A stretch of 40,739 nt of DNA from Egibacteraceae bacterium (GTDB taxonomy: Bacteria > Actinomycetota > Nitriliruptoria > Euzebyales > Egibacteraceae), in the NCBI GenBank assembly GCA_035540635.1, contig DATLGH010000049.1:1-40739 (forward strand), read 5' to 3'. Shown piece by piece: positions 21,156 to 29,795 of the stretch. Numbering within the stretch: the first letter of the stretch is position 1; each line of letters opens with the position of its first letter. A program made the translations under genes and the position numbers. Under the pieces are notes generated by a model. That model saw nothing but the letters and a program-made list of their open reading frames with translations, was not told the DNA's origin and made no database searches.

Positions 21156-21860
21156 TCATGGCGCGGCCACGGTCTGCTCGCGGGGCACGACGACGTCCTC
21201 GGCGGTGCGGACGTCGGGTCGGAACAGCCACCCGATCAACACTGCGGCTACCGCTGCGCCGACCAGCTGGGCGAGCAAGAAGCCGGGCACCGCGGCGGGG
21301 GCGATGCCGGTCCAGGTGTCGGTCACCATGCGAGCGACGGTGACCGCCGGGTTGGCGAATGCCGCCGACGAGGTGAAGTAGATCGCGCCGGTGATATACG
21401 CGCCGACCGCGGCCGGGACCGCCCTGACGTGGCCCGACCGCACCGCGCCGAAGATCACCACCAGCAGCCCAAAGGTCGCCACCGCCTCGCTGGCCGCCAG
21501 CGCCACGCCGGTCCGCTGCGTCGCGGCCAGCGCGACCGCCGGCTCGCCGAACAGCAGGTTCGCCCCGACGGCTCCAGCCAGCCCGCCGGCCAGCTGCACC
21601 GCCACGTAGCCGGCCGCCATCCGGGGGCGCAGCCCGCCGAACAGCGCGTCGACCAGCGTCACCACCGGGTTGAAGTGCCCTCCCGACACCGGACCGAACG
21701 TCACGATCAGCGCCGCCAGCGCCACCCCCACCACGACCGCGTGCTGGAACAGCTGCGCCGAGGCCGCCCCGTCGGACGACGCGGTGATCCCCGAGCCCAC
21801 GACGGCCAGCAGCAGCCCGGCCGTGCCCAGCGCCTCCGCGACCAGCCGCCGGGCCGTCAT
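21156..21860 (-). CDS. MIP/aquaporin-family channel, likely arsenite exit channel
   Basis: 234 residues, six membrane helices. Both pore motifs are present: GGHFNPVVTLVDALFGG (first, NPV instead of NPA) and SSAAFANPAVTVARMVTD (second, NPA with Arg). The start VAEALGTAGLLLAVVGSGIT is typical. It begins at ATG 21860 overlapping the upstream ArsR-ArsC gene (ATGA). In ars operons of bacteria an aquaglyceroporin (AqpS type) releases arsenite made by ArsC from arsenate; the context here (ArsR, ArsC on both sides, no ArsB or Acr3) fits that use. Family and motifs seen; substrate inferred. Confidence 0.87.
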   Translation of the reverse strand: MTARRLVAEALGTAGLLLAVVGSGITASSDGAASAQLFQHAVVVGVALAALIVTFGPVSGGHFNPVVTLVDALFGGLRPRMAAGYVAVQLAGGLAGAVGANLLFGEPAVALAATQRTGVALAASEAVATFGLLVVIFGAVRSGHVRAVPAAVGAYITGAIYFTSSAAFANPAVTVARMVTDTWTGIAPAAVPGFLLAQLVGAAVAAVLIGWLFRPDVRTAEDVVVPREQTVAAP

Positions 21861-22519
21861 GCCGCCGCCAGCCGCGACACACGCTCGGCGATGTCGGCGA
21901 ACGCCGCCTCGAACGTCGCGCGGTCACCGGCCACCGGGTCGGGCACCGACCAGTGCAACCGCGGACGGTCGAACGGCATCCCCGCCTCCAGCGCCCGGTC
22001 GCAGACCGACACCACGACGTCCGGGTCGAGGCGCACCTCGTCGTAGCCGCGCGGCCGCCCGCGCGACAGGTCCAACCCGTAGTCGGCGGCGACCGCCACC
22101 GCCAACGGGTGCACCGCCGCCGCCGGGTTGCTCCCGGCGCTGGCCGCCCGATGACGTGTTCGCTGCCGCCACAGCCCCGCGGCGAACTGCGAGCGCGCCG
22201 AGTTGTGCGTGCACACGAACAACGGGTTGCGCACCGCCACCGGAGCCGGCCGCGGGACCAGCCGGTCCAGCGCCCCGGGACGCAACCGGACGTAGCGCCG
22301 CCGCCGGTCCCCCTCTGACACGTGGCGCTCCACCACGCCGGCCTCCTCCAGGGTGCGCAGATGGAACGCCAGCAGGTTCCAGTCCACACCGGTCAGCTCC
22401 CGCAGCTCGCCCGGTGTGCGGTCCGAGACGGTCAGCGCATCCACCATCATCACCCGGGTGGGTTCTCCCAGCGCGCGGTGCACGGCAGCCCGCTGCGCGA
22501 TGGGTACCTCAGCTGCCAT
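21857..22519 (-). CDS. ArsR-type repressor fused to an ArsC-type phosphatase domain
   Basis: 220 residues, ATG 22519. Residues 1-75 are an ArsR-like winged helix: RAAVHRALGEPTRVMMVDAL, TVSDRTPGELRELTGVDWNL, AFHLRTLEEAGVVERHVSEG. From about 95 a low-molecular-weight phosphatase/ArsC domain follows: PLFVCTHNSARSQFAAGLWR with C-x5-R (CTHNSAR), ASAGSNPAAAVHPLAVAVAA, DVVVSVCDRALEAG and LHWSVPDPVAGDRATFEAAF. Such fusions occur in actinobacterial ars operons. The fusion may couple sensing of arsenic to reduction, or make a reductase that is DNA-bound. It is the first gene of the operon. No classical ArsR CVC metal site is visible, so the inducer site is unclear. Confidence 0.88.
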   Translation of the reverse strand: MAAEVPIAQRAAVHRALGEPTRVMMVDALTVSDRTPGELRELTGVDWNLLAFHLRTLEEAGVVERHVSEGDRRRRYVRLRPGALDRLVPRPAPVAVRNPLFVCTHNSARSQFAAGLWRQRTRHRAASAGSNPAAAVHPLAVAVAADYGLDLSRGRPRGYDEVRLDPDVVVSVCDRALEAGMPFDRPRLHWSVPDPVAGDRATFEAAFADIAERVSRLAAA

Positions 22520-22530
22520 TGAGGTAATGG
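22516..22530 (-). promoter_or_regulatory. Candidate ArsR operator over the start codon
   Basis: Perfect inverted repeat CCATT-GAGGT-AATGG spanning the ATG of the ArsR-ArsC gene. Autoregulation from a short palindrome near the start is usual for ArsR-family genes. Only one site of 5-bp arms is seen, so confidence is limited. Confidence 0.45.
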
Positions 22531-22596
22531 TACGAGATCGCCACCGCGGTCGCAAGCTCACGGTCCGGCGAGGGGACGTGATCCATGGAGCTGGCT

Positions 22597-22616
22597 CCAG
22601 GCCGGCTTGAGCCTGG
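22597..22616. terminator. Small hairpin between divergent genes
   Basis: CCAGGC (22597-22602) and GCCTGG (22611-22616) form a 6-bp stem with an 8-base loop. Lying between divergently transcribed genes, it is more likely a regulatory or chance structure than a terminator. Confidence 0.25.
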
Positions 22617-22700
22617 ATGTTGCCCGCACCACCGTCCGGCTCCGCGTGAGCTCACCAGCGCGAGCCGGTGCATTAGCCTGCACCCGACGACGGAGGTGCG

Positions 22701-23402
22701 ATGAACCGGGAGACGTGGCAGGCACTGCGATGGCTGGTCGCTCTCGCGGTCTGCGCGCTCGTGGTCGTGGTGTCGGTCCCGCTGGCCATCGACGCGCTGA
22801 CGAGCGGCATCGTCATCGGGGGCGACCCCGGGGAGGAGCAGGAGGGACGGGAGAGGGCCGTGACCCCGGCGGAACCGGCCGGGCAGGTCCCGTCTGGGCC
22901 CGTCGACGACGGCTCGGCAACCCCCGAGCTCGACTTCGCCGTGGTCGACGGCGTCGTCGGGCAGTCGACCGCGCGCACGCTCGACCTCGCCGGGGGCGCC
23001 GCCGTGCTCGTCTTCCCGCTGGTCGACGGCGACCCCGCGTGCGTCGGGACCGCGCAGCTCGAGCTCCAGCTCCTTGACGCCGATCCGACGGAGGTCGGGG
23101 TCTACGCCGCCGCGGTGACGGCGGGGGCGGACGGCGAGGAGGTCGGCGACCCGCGACGCGACGACACCGTCCACGCGCTCGCGCTCACCGACGGGTCCCC
23201 CGGCCGCCTGCGGTGGGACGTCACCGAACTCTACCGCGCTTGGGCCGGCGGGACCCTCGCGTCGCCCGGCGCGCCGTTCGCGGTGGCGGTGACTCCACCC
23301 GGCGACCCGGCGGCGCTGCGCTTCGCGGCCGCGGAGGCGGGTCCCGGCGACGCCCCGGAGCTCGTGTGGGAAGGCGTTCCCGACTGCGGCGCCTCCGCGT
23401 AG
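22701..23402 (+). CDS. Membrane-anchored extracellular protein, DNRLRE-like domain
   Basis: 233 residues, ATG 22701 with GGAGG 4 bases upstream. Residues about 9-31 form a signal anchor (WLVALAVCALVVVVSVPLAI), followed by an acidic and Pro-rich linker to about 75. The rest is strand-rich and resembles DNRLRE/TGF-beta-propeptide-like domains of secreted actinobacterial proteins: AAVLVFPLVDGDPACVGTAQ, LELQLLDADPTEVGVYAAAV, RLRWDVTELYRAWAGG and the closing ALRFAAAEAGPGDAPELVWE. Probably a surface protein with a structural or binding role. It is the only rightward gene in the core region and converges on der. The family call is from pattern, not a search. Confidence 0.65.
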   Translation: MNRETWQALRWLVALAVCALVVVVSVPLAIDALTSGIVIGGDPGEEQEGRERAVTPAEPAGQVPSGPVDDGSATPELDFAVVDGVVGQSTARTLDLAGGAAVLVFPLVDGDPACVGTAQLELQLLDADPTEVGVYAAAVTAGADGEEVGDPRRDDTVHALALTDGSPGRLRWDVTELYRAWAGGTLASPGAPFAVAVTPPGDPAALRFAAAEAGPGDAPELVWEGVPDCGASA

Positions 23403-23448
23403 GAGCTCCCCCGCGCGACGCTTCCGTCCCCCGGCGGGTGCGTGCGTC

Positions 23449-24858
23449 TCAGGTTCGGTCCTCCCAGCGCGGGCGCACCCGCACCGCGATGTCGAGCGGC
23501 GTCCCGGCGAACCCGAAGGTGTCACGCAACCGCCGTTCGAGGTAGCGCACGTAGCCCGGTGACAGCTCCCCGGTCGTGAACACGCGGAAGCGCGGTGGGC
23601 CCGTCGCCACCTGCGTGGCGTAGCGCAGGCGCACGGACCGTCCGGCGTGCAGGGGCGGCGGGTTGGCGTCGACCGCGTCGGCCAACCACTGGTTCAGCCG
23701 CGCGGTAGGGACCCGCCGGCTCCACTCCTCGTACACGGCGCCGATCGCCGGCAGCAGCTTGTCGACGCCGCGGCCCGTCGCCGCGGACGTCCGCACGAGC
23801 GGCGCGTAGCCGACGAACGACAGCTTGCGGTCCCTCTCCCGCTCGAGCATCTCGCGCCGGTACTCGTCGACGAGGTCCCACTTGTTGAGCACGAGCACGA
23901 GAGCACGTCCCACGTCGAGCACCTGCCGGGCGAGCTTCTGCTCCTGCTCCCCCACCGGCTCGGACGCGTCGAGCACGAGCAGCGCGACCGCCGCCGCGTC
24001 GAGGGCCTTGACGGTGCGCACGGTGGAGTAGTACTCCGTGGCCTGCGCGCCCCGCACCCGCGCCCGACGGCGCAGCCCCGCCGTGTCGACGAACCGGTAG
24101 GTCGTCCCGTCGGGCAGTGCGACGACGGTGTCCACGGCGTCGCGGGTGGTTCCGGGACGCTCGTCGACGATCGTGCGCTCCTCACCGAGGAGCCGGTTGA
24201 ACAAGGAAGACTTGCCGACGTTCGGTCGACCGATGAGGGCGACGCCGGGCACGTCCGCCGTCCGGCCCCCGGGGGGCCGCTCGAAGGCGCCGGCCTCGCC
24301 GAGGCGCGCGACGAAGAGGTCGAGCAGGTCGCCGGCACCCCGCCCGTGCAGCGCGCTGACCGGTGCGGGGTCGCCGACGCCGAGCGCGTAGAGCTCCGCG
24401 AGCTCGCTGGCCGAGCGCGCAGGGCTGCCGAGGTTGTCGACCTTGTTCGCGACGAGCTGGACCGGGCGTCCGGACGCGCGCAGCCAGCCGGCGATCTCGG
24501 CGTCCTCCTCGGTGATGCCGACGGCCGCGTCGACGACGAAGACGATGAGGTCGGCATCGGTGACGGCGGTCTCGGCCTGGGCGGCGACCGCGTCGTCGAG
24601 GCGGGACTGGCGCTGCCGCGTCGGCATCCACCCGCCCGTGTCGACGAGGGTGAACCGCCGGCGGTTCCACTCCGCGGTGTGGGTGGTGCGGTCGCGGGTG
24701 ACCCCCGGGCGCTCCTCGACGATCGCCTCGCGTCGGCCGACCAGACGGTTGACAAGGGTCGACTTGCCGACGTTGGGTCGCCCGACGACGGCGACCGTCG
24801 GCAGGCCGGGCTCGACGATCTGTCGCCGCGGTGCGGGACTGCGGGGCTCGGCGGTCAC
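23449..24858 (-). CDS. der: Ribosome-assembly GTPase Der (EngA)
   Basis: 469 residues with two GTPase domains and a C-terminal KH-like domain. First domain: [14 protein letters not shown] (P-loop), [15 protein letters not shown], and NKVD. Second: [29 protein letters not shown], and NKWD. The C-terminal KH part contains [17 protein letters not shown] and [20 protein letters not shown]. Essential for maturation of the 50S ribosomal subunit. GTG 24858 overlaps the cmk stop by 4 bases; earlier in-frame starts lie inside cmk and are rejected. It is the last gene of the large leftward unit. Confidence 0.96.
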   Translation of the reverse strand: MTAEPRSPAPRRQIVEPGLPTVAVVGRPNVGKSTLVNRLVGRREAIVEERPGVTRDRTTHTAEWNRRRFTLVDTGGWMPTRQRQSRLDDAVAAQAETAVTDADLIVFVVDAAVGITEEDAEIAGWLRASGRPVQLVANKVDNLGSPARSASELAELYALGVGDPAPVSALHGRGAGDLLDLFVARLGEAGAFERPPGGRTADVPGVALIGRPNVGKSSLFNRLLGEERTIVDERPGTTRDAVDTVVALPDGTTYRFVDTAGLRRRARVRGAQATEYYSTVRTVKALDAAAVALLVLDASEPVGEQEQKLARQVLDVGRALVLVLNKWDLVDEYRREMLERERDRKLSFVGYAPLVRTSAATGRGVDKLLPAIGAVYEEWSRRVPTARLNQWLADAVDANPPPLHAGRSVRLRYATQVATGPPRFRVFTTGELSPGYVRYLERRLRDTFGFAGTPLDIAVRVRPRWEDRT

Positions 24859-25532
24859 GGGTCCTCGGCGGTGTCGGCAACGGGTGGGCGGTGGCGCTCG
24901 GCCAGGGTCAGGAGGTCGTCGACGAGGCTGTCCACGTCGCGGCCCGTCGTGTCGACCACGACCGCGTCGGGCGCCTTCACCATCCGGGCGGCGTCCGCGG
25001 CGTCCCGGCGGGCGATCGCCTCGGCGTGCGCGGCGACGACCTCGGGATCGCGTTCGCCGAGCTGGGCGGCGCGGCGGCCGGCACGCTCGGCGGGACTGGC
25101 CGTGAGCCACACCTTGAGCGGCGCGTCGGGCACCACCACCGTACCCGCATCCCGGCCCTCCACGACCGCCCCCGCCAGGCCGATCCCGGCCCGCTGCACG
25201 TCGAGCAACGCCGCGCGCACCGCCGGGTGCGCCGACACGGTGGAGACCGCCGCGGTGACCGCCGGTCCCCGGATCGCGTCCTCGACGTCCTCCCCGTCGA
25301 TGCGGGTGCGCCCGTCGCGGCGGCTGATCGACGCGCCGGCGAGGAGCGCGGCGCACGCCGCGCCGTCCCGCAGGTCCACCCCGACGCGCAGGGCGAGGAG
25401 GGTCGCCGCCCGGTAGAACGCTCCCGTGTCGATGTGCGGCACGCCGAGGCGCTCGGCGAGCCGCGCGGCGACGGTGGACTTGCCGGAGCCGGCGGGCCCG
25501 TCGATAGCGACGAGCGTGGCGCGGCGCGTCAC
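24855..25532 (-). CDS. cmk: Cytidylate kinase
   Basis: 225 residues. P-loop [20 protein letters not shown] near the start, then [16 protein letters not shown] (the CMP-binding DTG-Y-R segment), [20 protein letters not shown] (GRD-GT motif) and a C-terminal helix. It phosphorylates CMP and dCMP. GTG 25532 overlaps the aroA stop (GTGA). The Asp-Arg pair and GRDAGT are intact, so it is expected to be active. The aroA-cmk-der order is common in bacteria. Confidence 0.95.
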   Translation of the reverse strand: MTRRATLVAIDGPAGSGKSTVAARLAERLGVPHIDTGAFYRAATLLALRVGVDLRDGAACAALLAGASISRRDGRTRIDGEDVEDAIRGPAVTAAVSTVSAHPAVRAALLDVQRAGIGLAGAVVEGRDAGTVVVPDAPLKVWLTASPAERAGRRAAQLGERDPEVVAAHAEAIARRDAADAARMVKAPDAVVVDTTGRDVDSLVDDLLTLAERHRPPVADTAEDP

Positions 25533-26824
25533 CGCTCGCGCCACTGGACGCCGAGGACGCGCAGGTCGTCCCAGAAGCCCGGGTAGGTCTTCGCGACGCA
25601 GCCGGGGTCCTCGACGACGATGCCGGCGACGCGGGCGCCGAGCGAGGCGAAGGCCATCGCCAGGCGGTGGTCGTCGTGGGTGGCCAGGGACGCCGGCCCG
25701 CAGGCGCCGCCGCCGTGGACGACGAGCCCGTCGGGCTGCTCGGCGACCGCCACCCCTGCCTTCGCGAGCTCCTGGGCGAGGGCCGCCAGGCGGTCGGTTT
25801 CGTGGCCGCGCGTCACCGCCGCCCCGGTGATCGTGGACACGCCGTCGGCGAGCGCGGCGAGGACCGCCACGGTCGTGACCTGGTCGGGCATGGCGGTGAG
25901 GTCGGCGTCGACCGGGCGCAGCGTCGCCGGCCCGGTGACGGTGACCGCGTCGCCTTCGCGCGTCACCGTGCACCCCATCGCGGCGAGGACGTCGGTCAGC
26001 GCCGCGTCGGGCTGGCGGGTGCCCGCGGTCGCGTTCGTCACGGTCACCGTGCCCCCTGTGCTGGCCGCGAGCGCGAGCAGGTGCGCCGCGGCGCTCGCGT
26101 CGTACTCGACGCGCCGGTCGCGGGCCGTGTAGCCGTGTCCGGCCGTCACCCGCCAGGCGCCTGTGCCCTCGCGTCCGACCTGCGCGCCCCAGTCGCGCAT
26201 GACCTCCGCGGTGAGGTCGACGTAGCCTCCCGCACCGGCGCCGCGCACCGCGAGGTGGACGTCACGGCGGGCGTAGGGAGCCACGAGCAGGACGGCGCTG
26301 GCGAACTGGCTCGAGGCGGTGGCGTCGACGGTCACCCGGCCGCCGTCCAGTCCGCCGCCGGCCGCGACCACCGGCGGGTAGCCCCCCTCGTCGCGCACGT
26401 CGGCGCCGAGGCCCGCCAGCGCGGCGGTGAGCGGCCCCACCGGGCGCCGCAGCAGCGGTGGTGCCCCGGTGACGACCGCGCCGCCGGGCGCGAGCACCGC
26501 AAGGCCGGCGACGAAGCGCAGCGTCGTGCCCGACAGCCCCGCCGACACCGCGCGGTCGGGCGTGCGCAGCACCCCGCCCGTGCCCGTCACCGACCAGGCC
26601 TCGGGGGAGATCCGCACCGCAGCGCCAAAGGCGCCGATGGTCTCCCGCATCACCGTGGAGTCGTCGCTCACGAGCGGGTCGTGCAGGACCGACGTGCCCG
26701 CGGCGAGGGTCGCGAGAACGAGGAGGCGGTTCGTGACGCTCTTGCTCGTGGGCGCGGCGAGCGCGCCGGCCGCCGGACCCGAGGGGATGACCTCGACCGC
26801 CTCTGCCGCCGGGCACGGGGTCAC
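25529..26824 (-). CDS. aroA: 3-phosphoshikimate 1-carboxyvinyltransferase (EPSP synthase)
   Basis: 431 residues, full length, two-domain inside-out barrel. Conserved segments: [18 protein letters not shown] (substrate-binding Lys and Ser, with T/S-K-S), [100 protein letters not shown] (catalytic D-x-HR) and the C-terminal [11 protein letters not shown]. It joins PEP to shikimate-3-phosphate. GTG 26824 overlaps the tyrA stop (GTGA). Residues TSK-S-x-NR instead of the common GSKS are within family variation. Confidence 0.95.
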   Translation of the reverse strand: MTPCPAAEAVEVIPSGPAAGALAAPTSKSVTNRLLVLATLAAGTSVLHDPLVSDDSTVMRETIGAFGAAVRISPEAWSVTGTGGVLRTPDRAVSAGLSGTTLRFVAGLAVLAPGGAVVTGAPPLLRRPVGPLTAALAGLGADVRDEGGYPPVVAAGGGLDGGRVTVDATASSQFASAVLLVAPYARRDVHLAVRGAGAGGYVDLTAEVMRDWGAQVGREGTGAWRVTAGHGYTARDRRVEYDASAAAHLLALAASTGGTVTVTNATAGTRQPDAALTDVLAAMGCTVTREGDAVTVTGPATLRPVDADLTAMPDQVTTVAVLAALADGVSTITGAAVTRGHETDRLAALAQELAKAGVAVAEQPDGLVVHGGGACGPASLATHDDHRLAMAFASLGARVAGIVVEDPGCVAKTYPGFWDDLRVLGVQWRER

Positions 26825-27969
26825 CGCTCGTGCTCCAGGACCTCGTAGCCGATCGCCTCGAGGGCGACGCGGGCCTTCGCGGCGTTCTCCGGTCCGAGGA
26901 TGGCCAGGCGCAACAGTCCCCGGCCGCCCTCGGGGGCGTGCTCCACGCCGATGTCCTCGATGTTCACCCCGGCGAGGCCCACCGTCGTGGTGACCTCGGC
27001 GAACACGCCCGGCCGGTCGGGGATGGACAGCTGCAGCTCGAGCAGCCGCCCGCTGAGGCTCTCCTTGCCGGGCAGGGCCCTGCGGGCCGCGCGCGCGTCG
27101 GACAGGGCGCGCCGCAGCCCCTCCTCGTCGGCCACCGCGAGCACCGAGCGCAGCGCGCCGATGCGCTCGCGGTAGTCGTCGAGCACCGCGACGATCGCGT
27201 CACGGTTCTCCGCGCAGATGTCGAGCCACAGCTCGGGGTTGCTCGCGGCAACCCGGGTGGCGTCGCGGAAACCGCCCGCGGCGAGCAGCAGCAGGCCGGC
27301 GTGCTCCCCGCGGGCCCGTTCGGCGGCGAGGTTCATGAGCGTGGTGGCGGCGAGCTGCGGCAGGTGGCTCGTGACGGCGACGAGCAGGTCGTGCCGTTGG
27401 GGGCTGACGGCGAGCACCCGCGCACCGAGCCGGGTCACGAGGCCGTGCACCAGCCGGTAGGCCTCGGGCTCGGTGTGGGTCGTCGGGGTGAGCAGGTACG
27501 TCGCACCGACGAAGAGGTCGGCGAAGGCGTGCGCCGCTCCGGTCTCCGCGGAGCCGGCCATGGGGTGGCCCCCGATGACGTGGACGCCGCCCGGTGCCGC
27601 CGCCTGCAGCGCCTCGACGACGCGGGCCTTCACGCTTGCGACGTCGGTGAGGATGGCCCCCGGCCGCAGCGCGGGCCCGATCTCGGCGGCGACGGCGGGC
27701 ACCGCCGAGACGGGGACGGCGAGGACGACGAGGTCCGCACCCGCCGCCGCGTCCGCCGCGGAAACCGCCGGGCGGGTGATCGCCCCGCGTCGTGCCGCCT
27801 CGGCGAGCTGTCCCGGGTCGCGGTCGTAGCCAACGATCTCCTCGACCTCAGCCAGGCGCCCGAGGGCGAGACCGAGGGAGGCGCCGATCAGCCCGGTGCC
27901 GACGATGGCGACCTTGCGGGCGGTCGGGGGCACGGAGGCGCCCTCGTCGGTGGCGTCTCGCCACTGCAT
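26821..27969 (-). CDS. tyrA: Prephenate dehydrogenase with C-terminal ACT domain
   Basis: 382 residues. Rossmann start VAIVGTGLIGASLGLALGRL (GxGxxG), DLVVLAVPVSAVPAVAAEIG, LTDVASVKARVVEAL and GGHPMAGSAETGAAHAFADL, which carries the catalytic His and the conserved GHPMAG motif. Residues about 300-382 form an ACT domain (LELQLSIPDRPGVFAEVTTT, VNIEDIGVEH) that normally binds tyrosine for feedback control. It oxidises prephenate to 4-hydroxyphenylpyruvate. Starts at ATG 27969, 10 bases after the aroH stop, with weak AGGA close by; a later in-frame GTG (near residue 13) is an alternative. Confidence 0.93.
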   Translation of the reverse strand: MQWRDATDEGASVPPTARKVAIVGTGLIGASLGLALGRLAEVEEIVGYDRDPGQLAEAARRGAITRPAVSAADAAAGADLVVLAVPVSAVPAVAAEIGPALRPGAILTDVASVKARVVEALQAAAPGGVHVIGGHPMAGSAETGAAHAFADLFVGATYLLTPTTHTEPEAYRLVHGLVTRLGARVLAVSPQRHDLLVAVTSHLPQLAATTLMNLAAERARGEHAGLLLLAAGGFRDATRVAASNPELWLDICAENRDAIVAVLDDYRERIGALRSVLAVADEEGLRRALSDARAARRALPGKESLSGRLLELQLSIPDRPGVFAEVTTTVGLAGVNIEDIGVEHAPEGGRGLLRLAILGPENAAKARVALEAIGYEVLEHER

Positions 27970-27979
27970 CCTGGGTGCC

Positions 27980-28354
27980 CTACTCGGGCAGGTCGCTGCG
28001 CAGCTGGCGGGCGCCGCGAAGGTAGGCGTGGCGGAGGTCGCCGCGCGGCCGGTCGGTGTGCACGTGCGCCATGACCCGGATGCACCGCGCGATGTTCGAG
28101 CCGCCGTCGATCTCCAGCTCGCGGGCGCAGAGCATCGGGACGTCGGCGATCCCCGCCTCGCGCACGGCGGCCGCGGGGAACTCGCTCGTGATGTCGGCCG
28201 TGGCGGTGAACAGCAGGCTCACGACGTCGTCGGTCGACAGGCCGTTGCGTTGCATGAGCTCGTCGAGCAGCTCGGCGGTGCGCGCGAGGACCTCCTCACG
28301 GGTGTCGGCGTCGAGCGTCGTCGCCCCCCGCAGGGCCGCCACACGGTCCCTCAC
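27980..28354 (-). CDS. aroH: Chorismate mutase, AroH class
   Basis: 124 residues, the size of monofunctional AroH (Bacillus-type) trimers rather than the helical AroQ class. Conserved: VAALRGATTLDADTREEVLA (Arg in RGATT), ELLDELMQRNGLSTDDVVSL, LFTATADITSEFPAAAVREA (active-site Arg/Glu region), VPMLCARELEIDG with the Cys, and CIRVMAHVHTDRPRGDLRHA with Arg and the final Tyr-containing YLRGAR. It converts chorismate to prephenate, feeding tyrA next door. GTG 28354 overlaps the rluB stop. Confidence 0.92.
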   Translation of the reverse strand: MRDRVAALRGATTLDADTREEVLARTAELLDELMQRNGLSTDDVVSLLFTATADITSEFPAAAVREAGIADVPMLCARELEIDGGSNIARCIRVMAHVHTDRPRGDLRHAYLRGARQLRSDLPE

Positions 28355-29151
28355 GGCCGCACCCGGCCGCCGTCGCCGGCGCCGCCGCGGGCGCCGTCGG
28401 CCTGCGGCGCGTCCGGCGAGCCGAGGCCGACCGCCCGGTAGAGGTCACGCACCTCCGCGCCGGTGAGCGGCCGGTACTTGCCCGGGGAGATGTCGCCGAG
28501 GGGCAGGGGGCCGAGCTTCACGCGCGCGAGCCGCTCGACGGGGATACCGACCGCCGCGAGCATCCTGCGCACCTCCCGCTTGCGGCCCTCCGCGAGCACG
28601 ATCTCCACGAGCGTGCGGTCCGCCGCCGACCCGAGCTCGCGGACGGAGCGCGCGCGGGCGGGACCGTCCTCGAGGTCGACGCCCTCGAGCAGGGTGCGCA
28701 CGGCACGCCGGCGCAGCTGGCCGCGGACCTGCGCGACGTAGGTCTTCTCGACCTCGTAGCGGGGATGGGCGAGGCGGTTCGCGAGCTCACCGTCGTTCGT
28801 CATGATGAGCAGGCCCTCGGTGTCCTGGTCGAGCCGCCCGACGGGGTACACGCGGGGGTTGGCGGGGACTAGGCCCATGACGGTGGGGCGCCCCTGCGGG
28901 TCGGTCACCGTCGTGACGACCCCGAGGGGCTTGTTGAGCAGCAGGTGCACGAGGTCGGGGTTGGTGGCCACCCGCTCGCCGTCGACGGTCACCACCTGGC
29001 TCGTCGGGTCGACCTTGGCGCCGAGCGTGACGGTCGCGCCGTCGACGGCGACCCGCCCCGCCGCGATGAGCTCCTCGCAGGCGCGGCGGCTGCCGAGCCC
29101 GGCGGCGGCGAGGACCTTCTGCACCCGCTCGGGCTTGCGTTCCTGCGTCAC
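28351..29151 (-). CDS. rluB: 23S rRNA pseudouridine synthase, RluB/RsuA family
   Basis: 266 residues. An N-terminal S4 RNA-binding domain (ERVQKVLAAAGLGSRRACEE, LIAAGRVAVDG) is followed by the synthase core with the catalytic Asp in VYPVGRLDQDTEGLLIMTND. KTYVAQVRGQL and LAEGRKREVRRMLAAVGIPV, the family GRKREVRRM motif, follow. The C-terminal tail is Gly/Arg/Asp-rich and disordered. It makes pseudouridine in the large-subunit rRNA. ATG/GTG coupling on both sides with scpB and aroH. Specific target position cannot be read from sequence. Confidence 0.93.
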   Translation of the reverse strand: MTQERKPERVQKVLAAAGLGSRRACEELIAAGRVAVDGATVTLGAKVDPTSQVVTVDGERVATNPDLVHLLLNKPLGVVTTVTDPQGRPTVMGLVPANPRVYPVGRLDQDTEGLLIMTNDGELANRLAHPRYEVEKTYVAQVRGQLRRRAVRTLLEGVDLEDGPARARSVRELGSAADRTLVEIVLAEGRKREVRRMLAAVGIPVERLARVKLGPLPLGDISPGKYRPLTGAEVRDLYRAVGLGSPDAPQADGARGGAGDGGRVRP

Positions 29152-29795
29152 GTCGGGTCGCCCTCGCCGTCCTGCCCGTCAGGGGAGCCGGTCGACAGCG
29201 CGTCGAGCTCGCGGCGGGCCCGCTTGTAGCCCCCGGGCGCCGGCTCAGCGGGCAGCGGCCCTCCTGAGGACAGGTCGGGCAGGGCGGGCAGCTCGTCGAT
29301 GTGGGACAGCCCGAGGCGTTCGAGGAAGCTCCGGCTCGTGCCGTAGAGCAGCGGCTGCCCGGGGGCGGGGTCGCGTCCCAGCTCGGTGACGAGGCCGCGG
29401 CTGACGAGGGAGCGGACCGCCCCGTCGGCCTCCACGCCGCGGATCTCGGAGATCTGCGCGCGCGTCACCGGCTGCTTGTAGGCGATGATCGCGAGCGTCT
29501 CGAGGGCGGCCTGCGACAACCGCGCGCTCTTGCCGTGGACGACGAACCGCTCGACGTACGCGCGTGCGCCCGGGTCGGTGTAGAGCCTCCAGCCGCCGCC
29601 GGCCTCACGGAGCACGAACCCGCGTCCCTCGTCGACGTACTCGCCGCGCAGGACCTGCAGGGTGGCGGTGACCTCCTCGGTCGGCGCCTCGAGCACCTGA
29701 GCGAGCGTGTTCGCGTCGACGGGCTCCTCGACGACGAGCAGGATGGCCTCGAGGGCTTTGCGCAGGTCCGGCCCGAGCATGGCGCCGCCGCTCAC
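29148..29795 (-). CDS. scpB: Segregation and condensation protein B
   Basis: 215 residues. Two winged-helix domains: LRKALEAILLVVEEPVDANT, LAQVLEAPTEEVTATLQVLR, FVLREAGGGWRLYTDPGARA, then ARLSQAALETLAIIAYKQPV, TRAQISEIRGVEADGAVRSL and RGLVTELGRDPAPGQPLLYG. The kleisin partner ScpA is encoded just upstream. A disordered C-terminal tail of about 35 residues follows. It acts with SMC in chromosome compaction. GTG 29795 overlaps the scpA stop; ATG 29780 is an alternative. Confidence 0.95.
   Translation of the reverse strand: MSGGAMLGPDLRKALEAILLVVEEPVDANTLAQVLEAPTEEVTATLQVLRGEYVDEGRGFVLREAGGGWRLYTDPGARAYVERFVVHGKSARLSQAALETLAIIAYKQPVTRAQISEIRGVEADGAVRSLVSRGLVTELGRDPAPGQPLLYGTSRSFLERLGLSHIDELPALPDLSSGGPLPAEPAPGGYKRARRELDALSTGSPDGQDGEGDPT

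Noticed and set aside
24859-25356. N-terminal extension of Der into the cmk gene
   Set aside because: The extension is antisense-free but out of frame with cmk, has no domain, and Der homologues begin just before the first P-loop; GTG 24858 overlaps the cmk stop.
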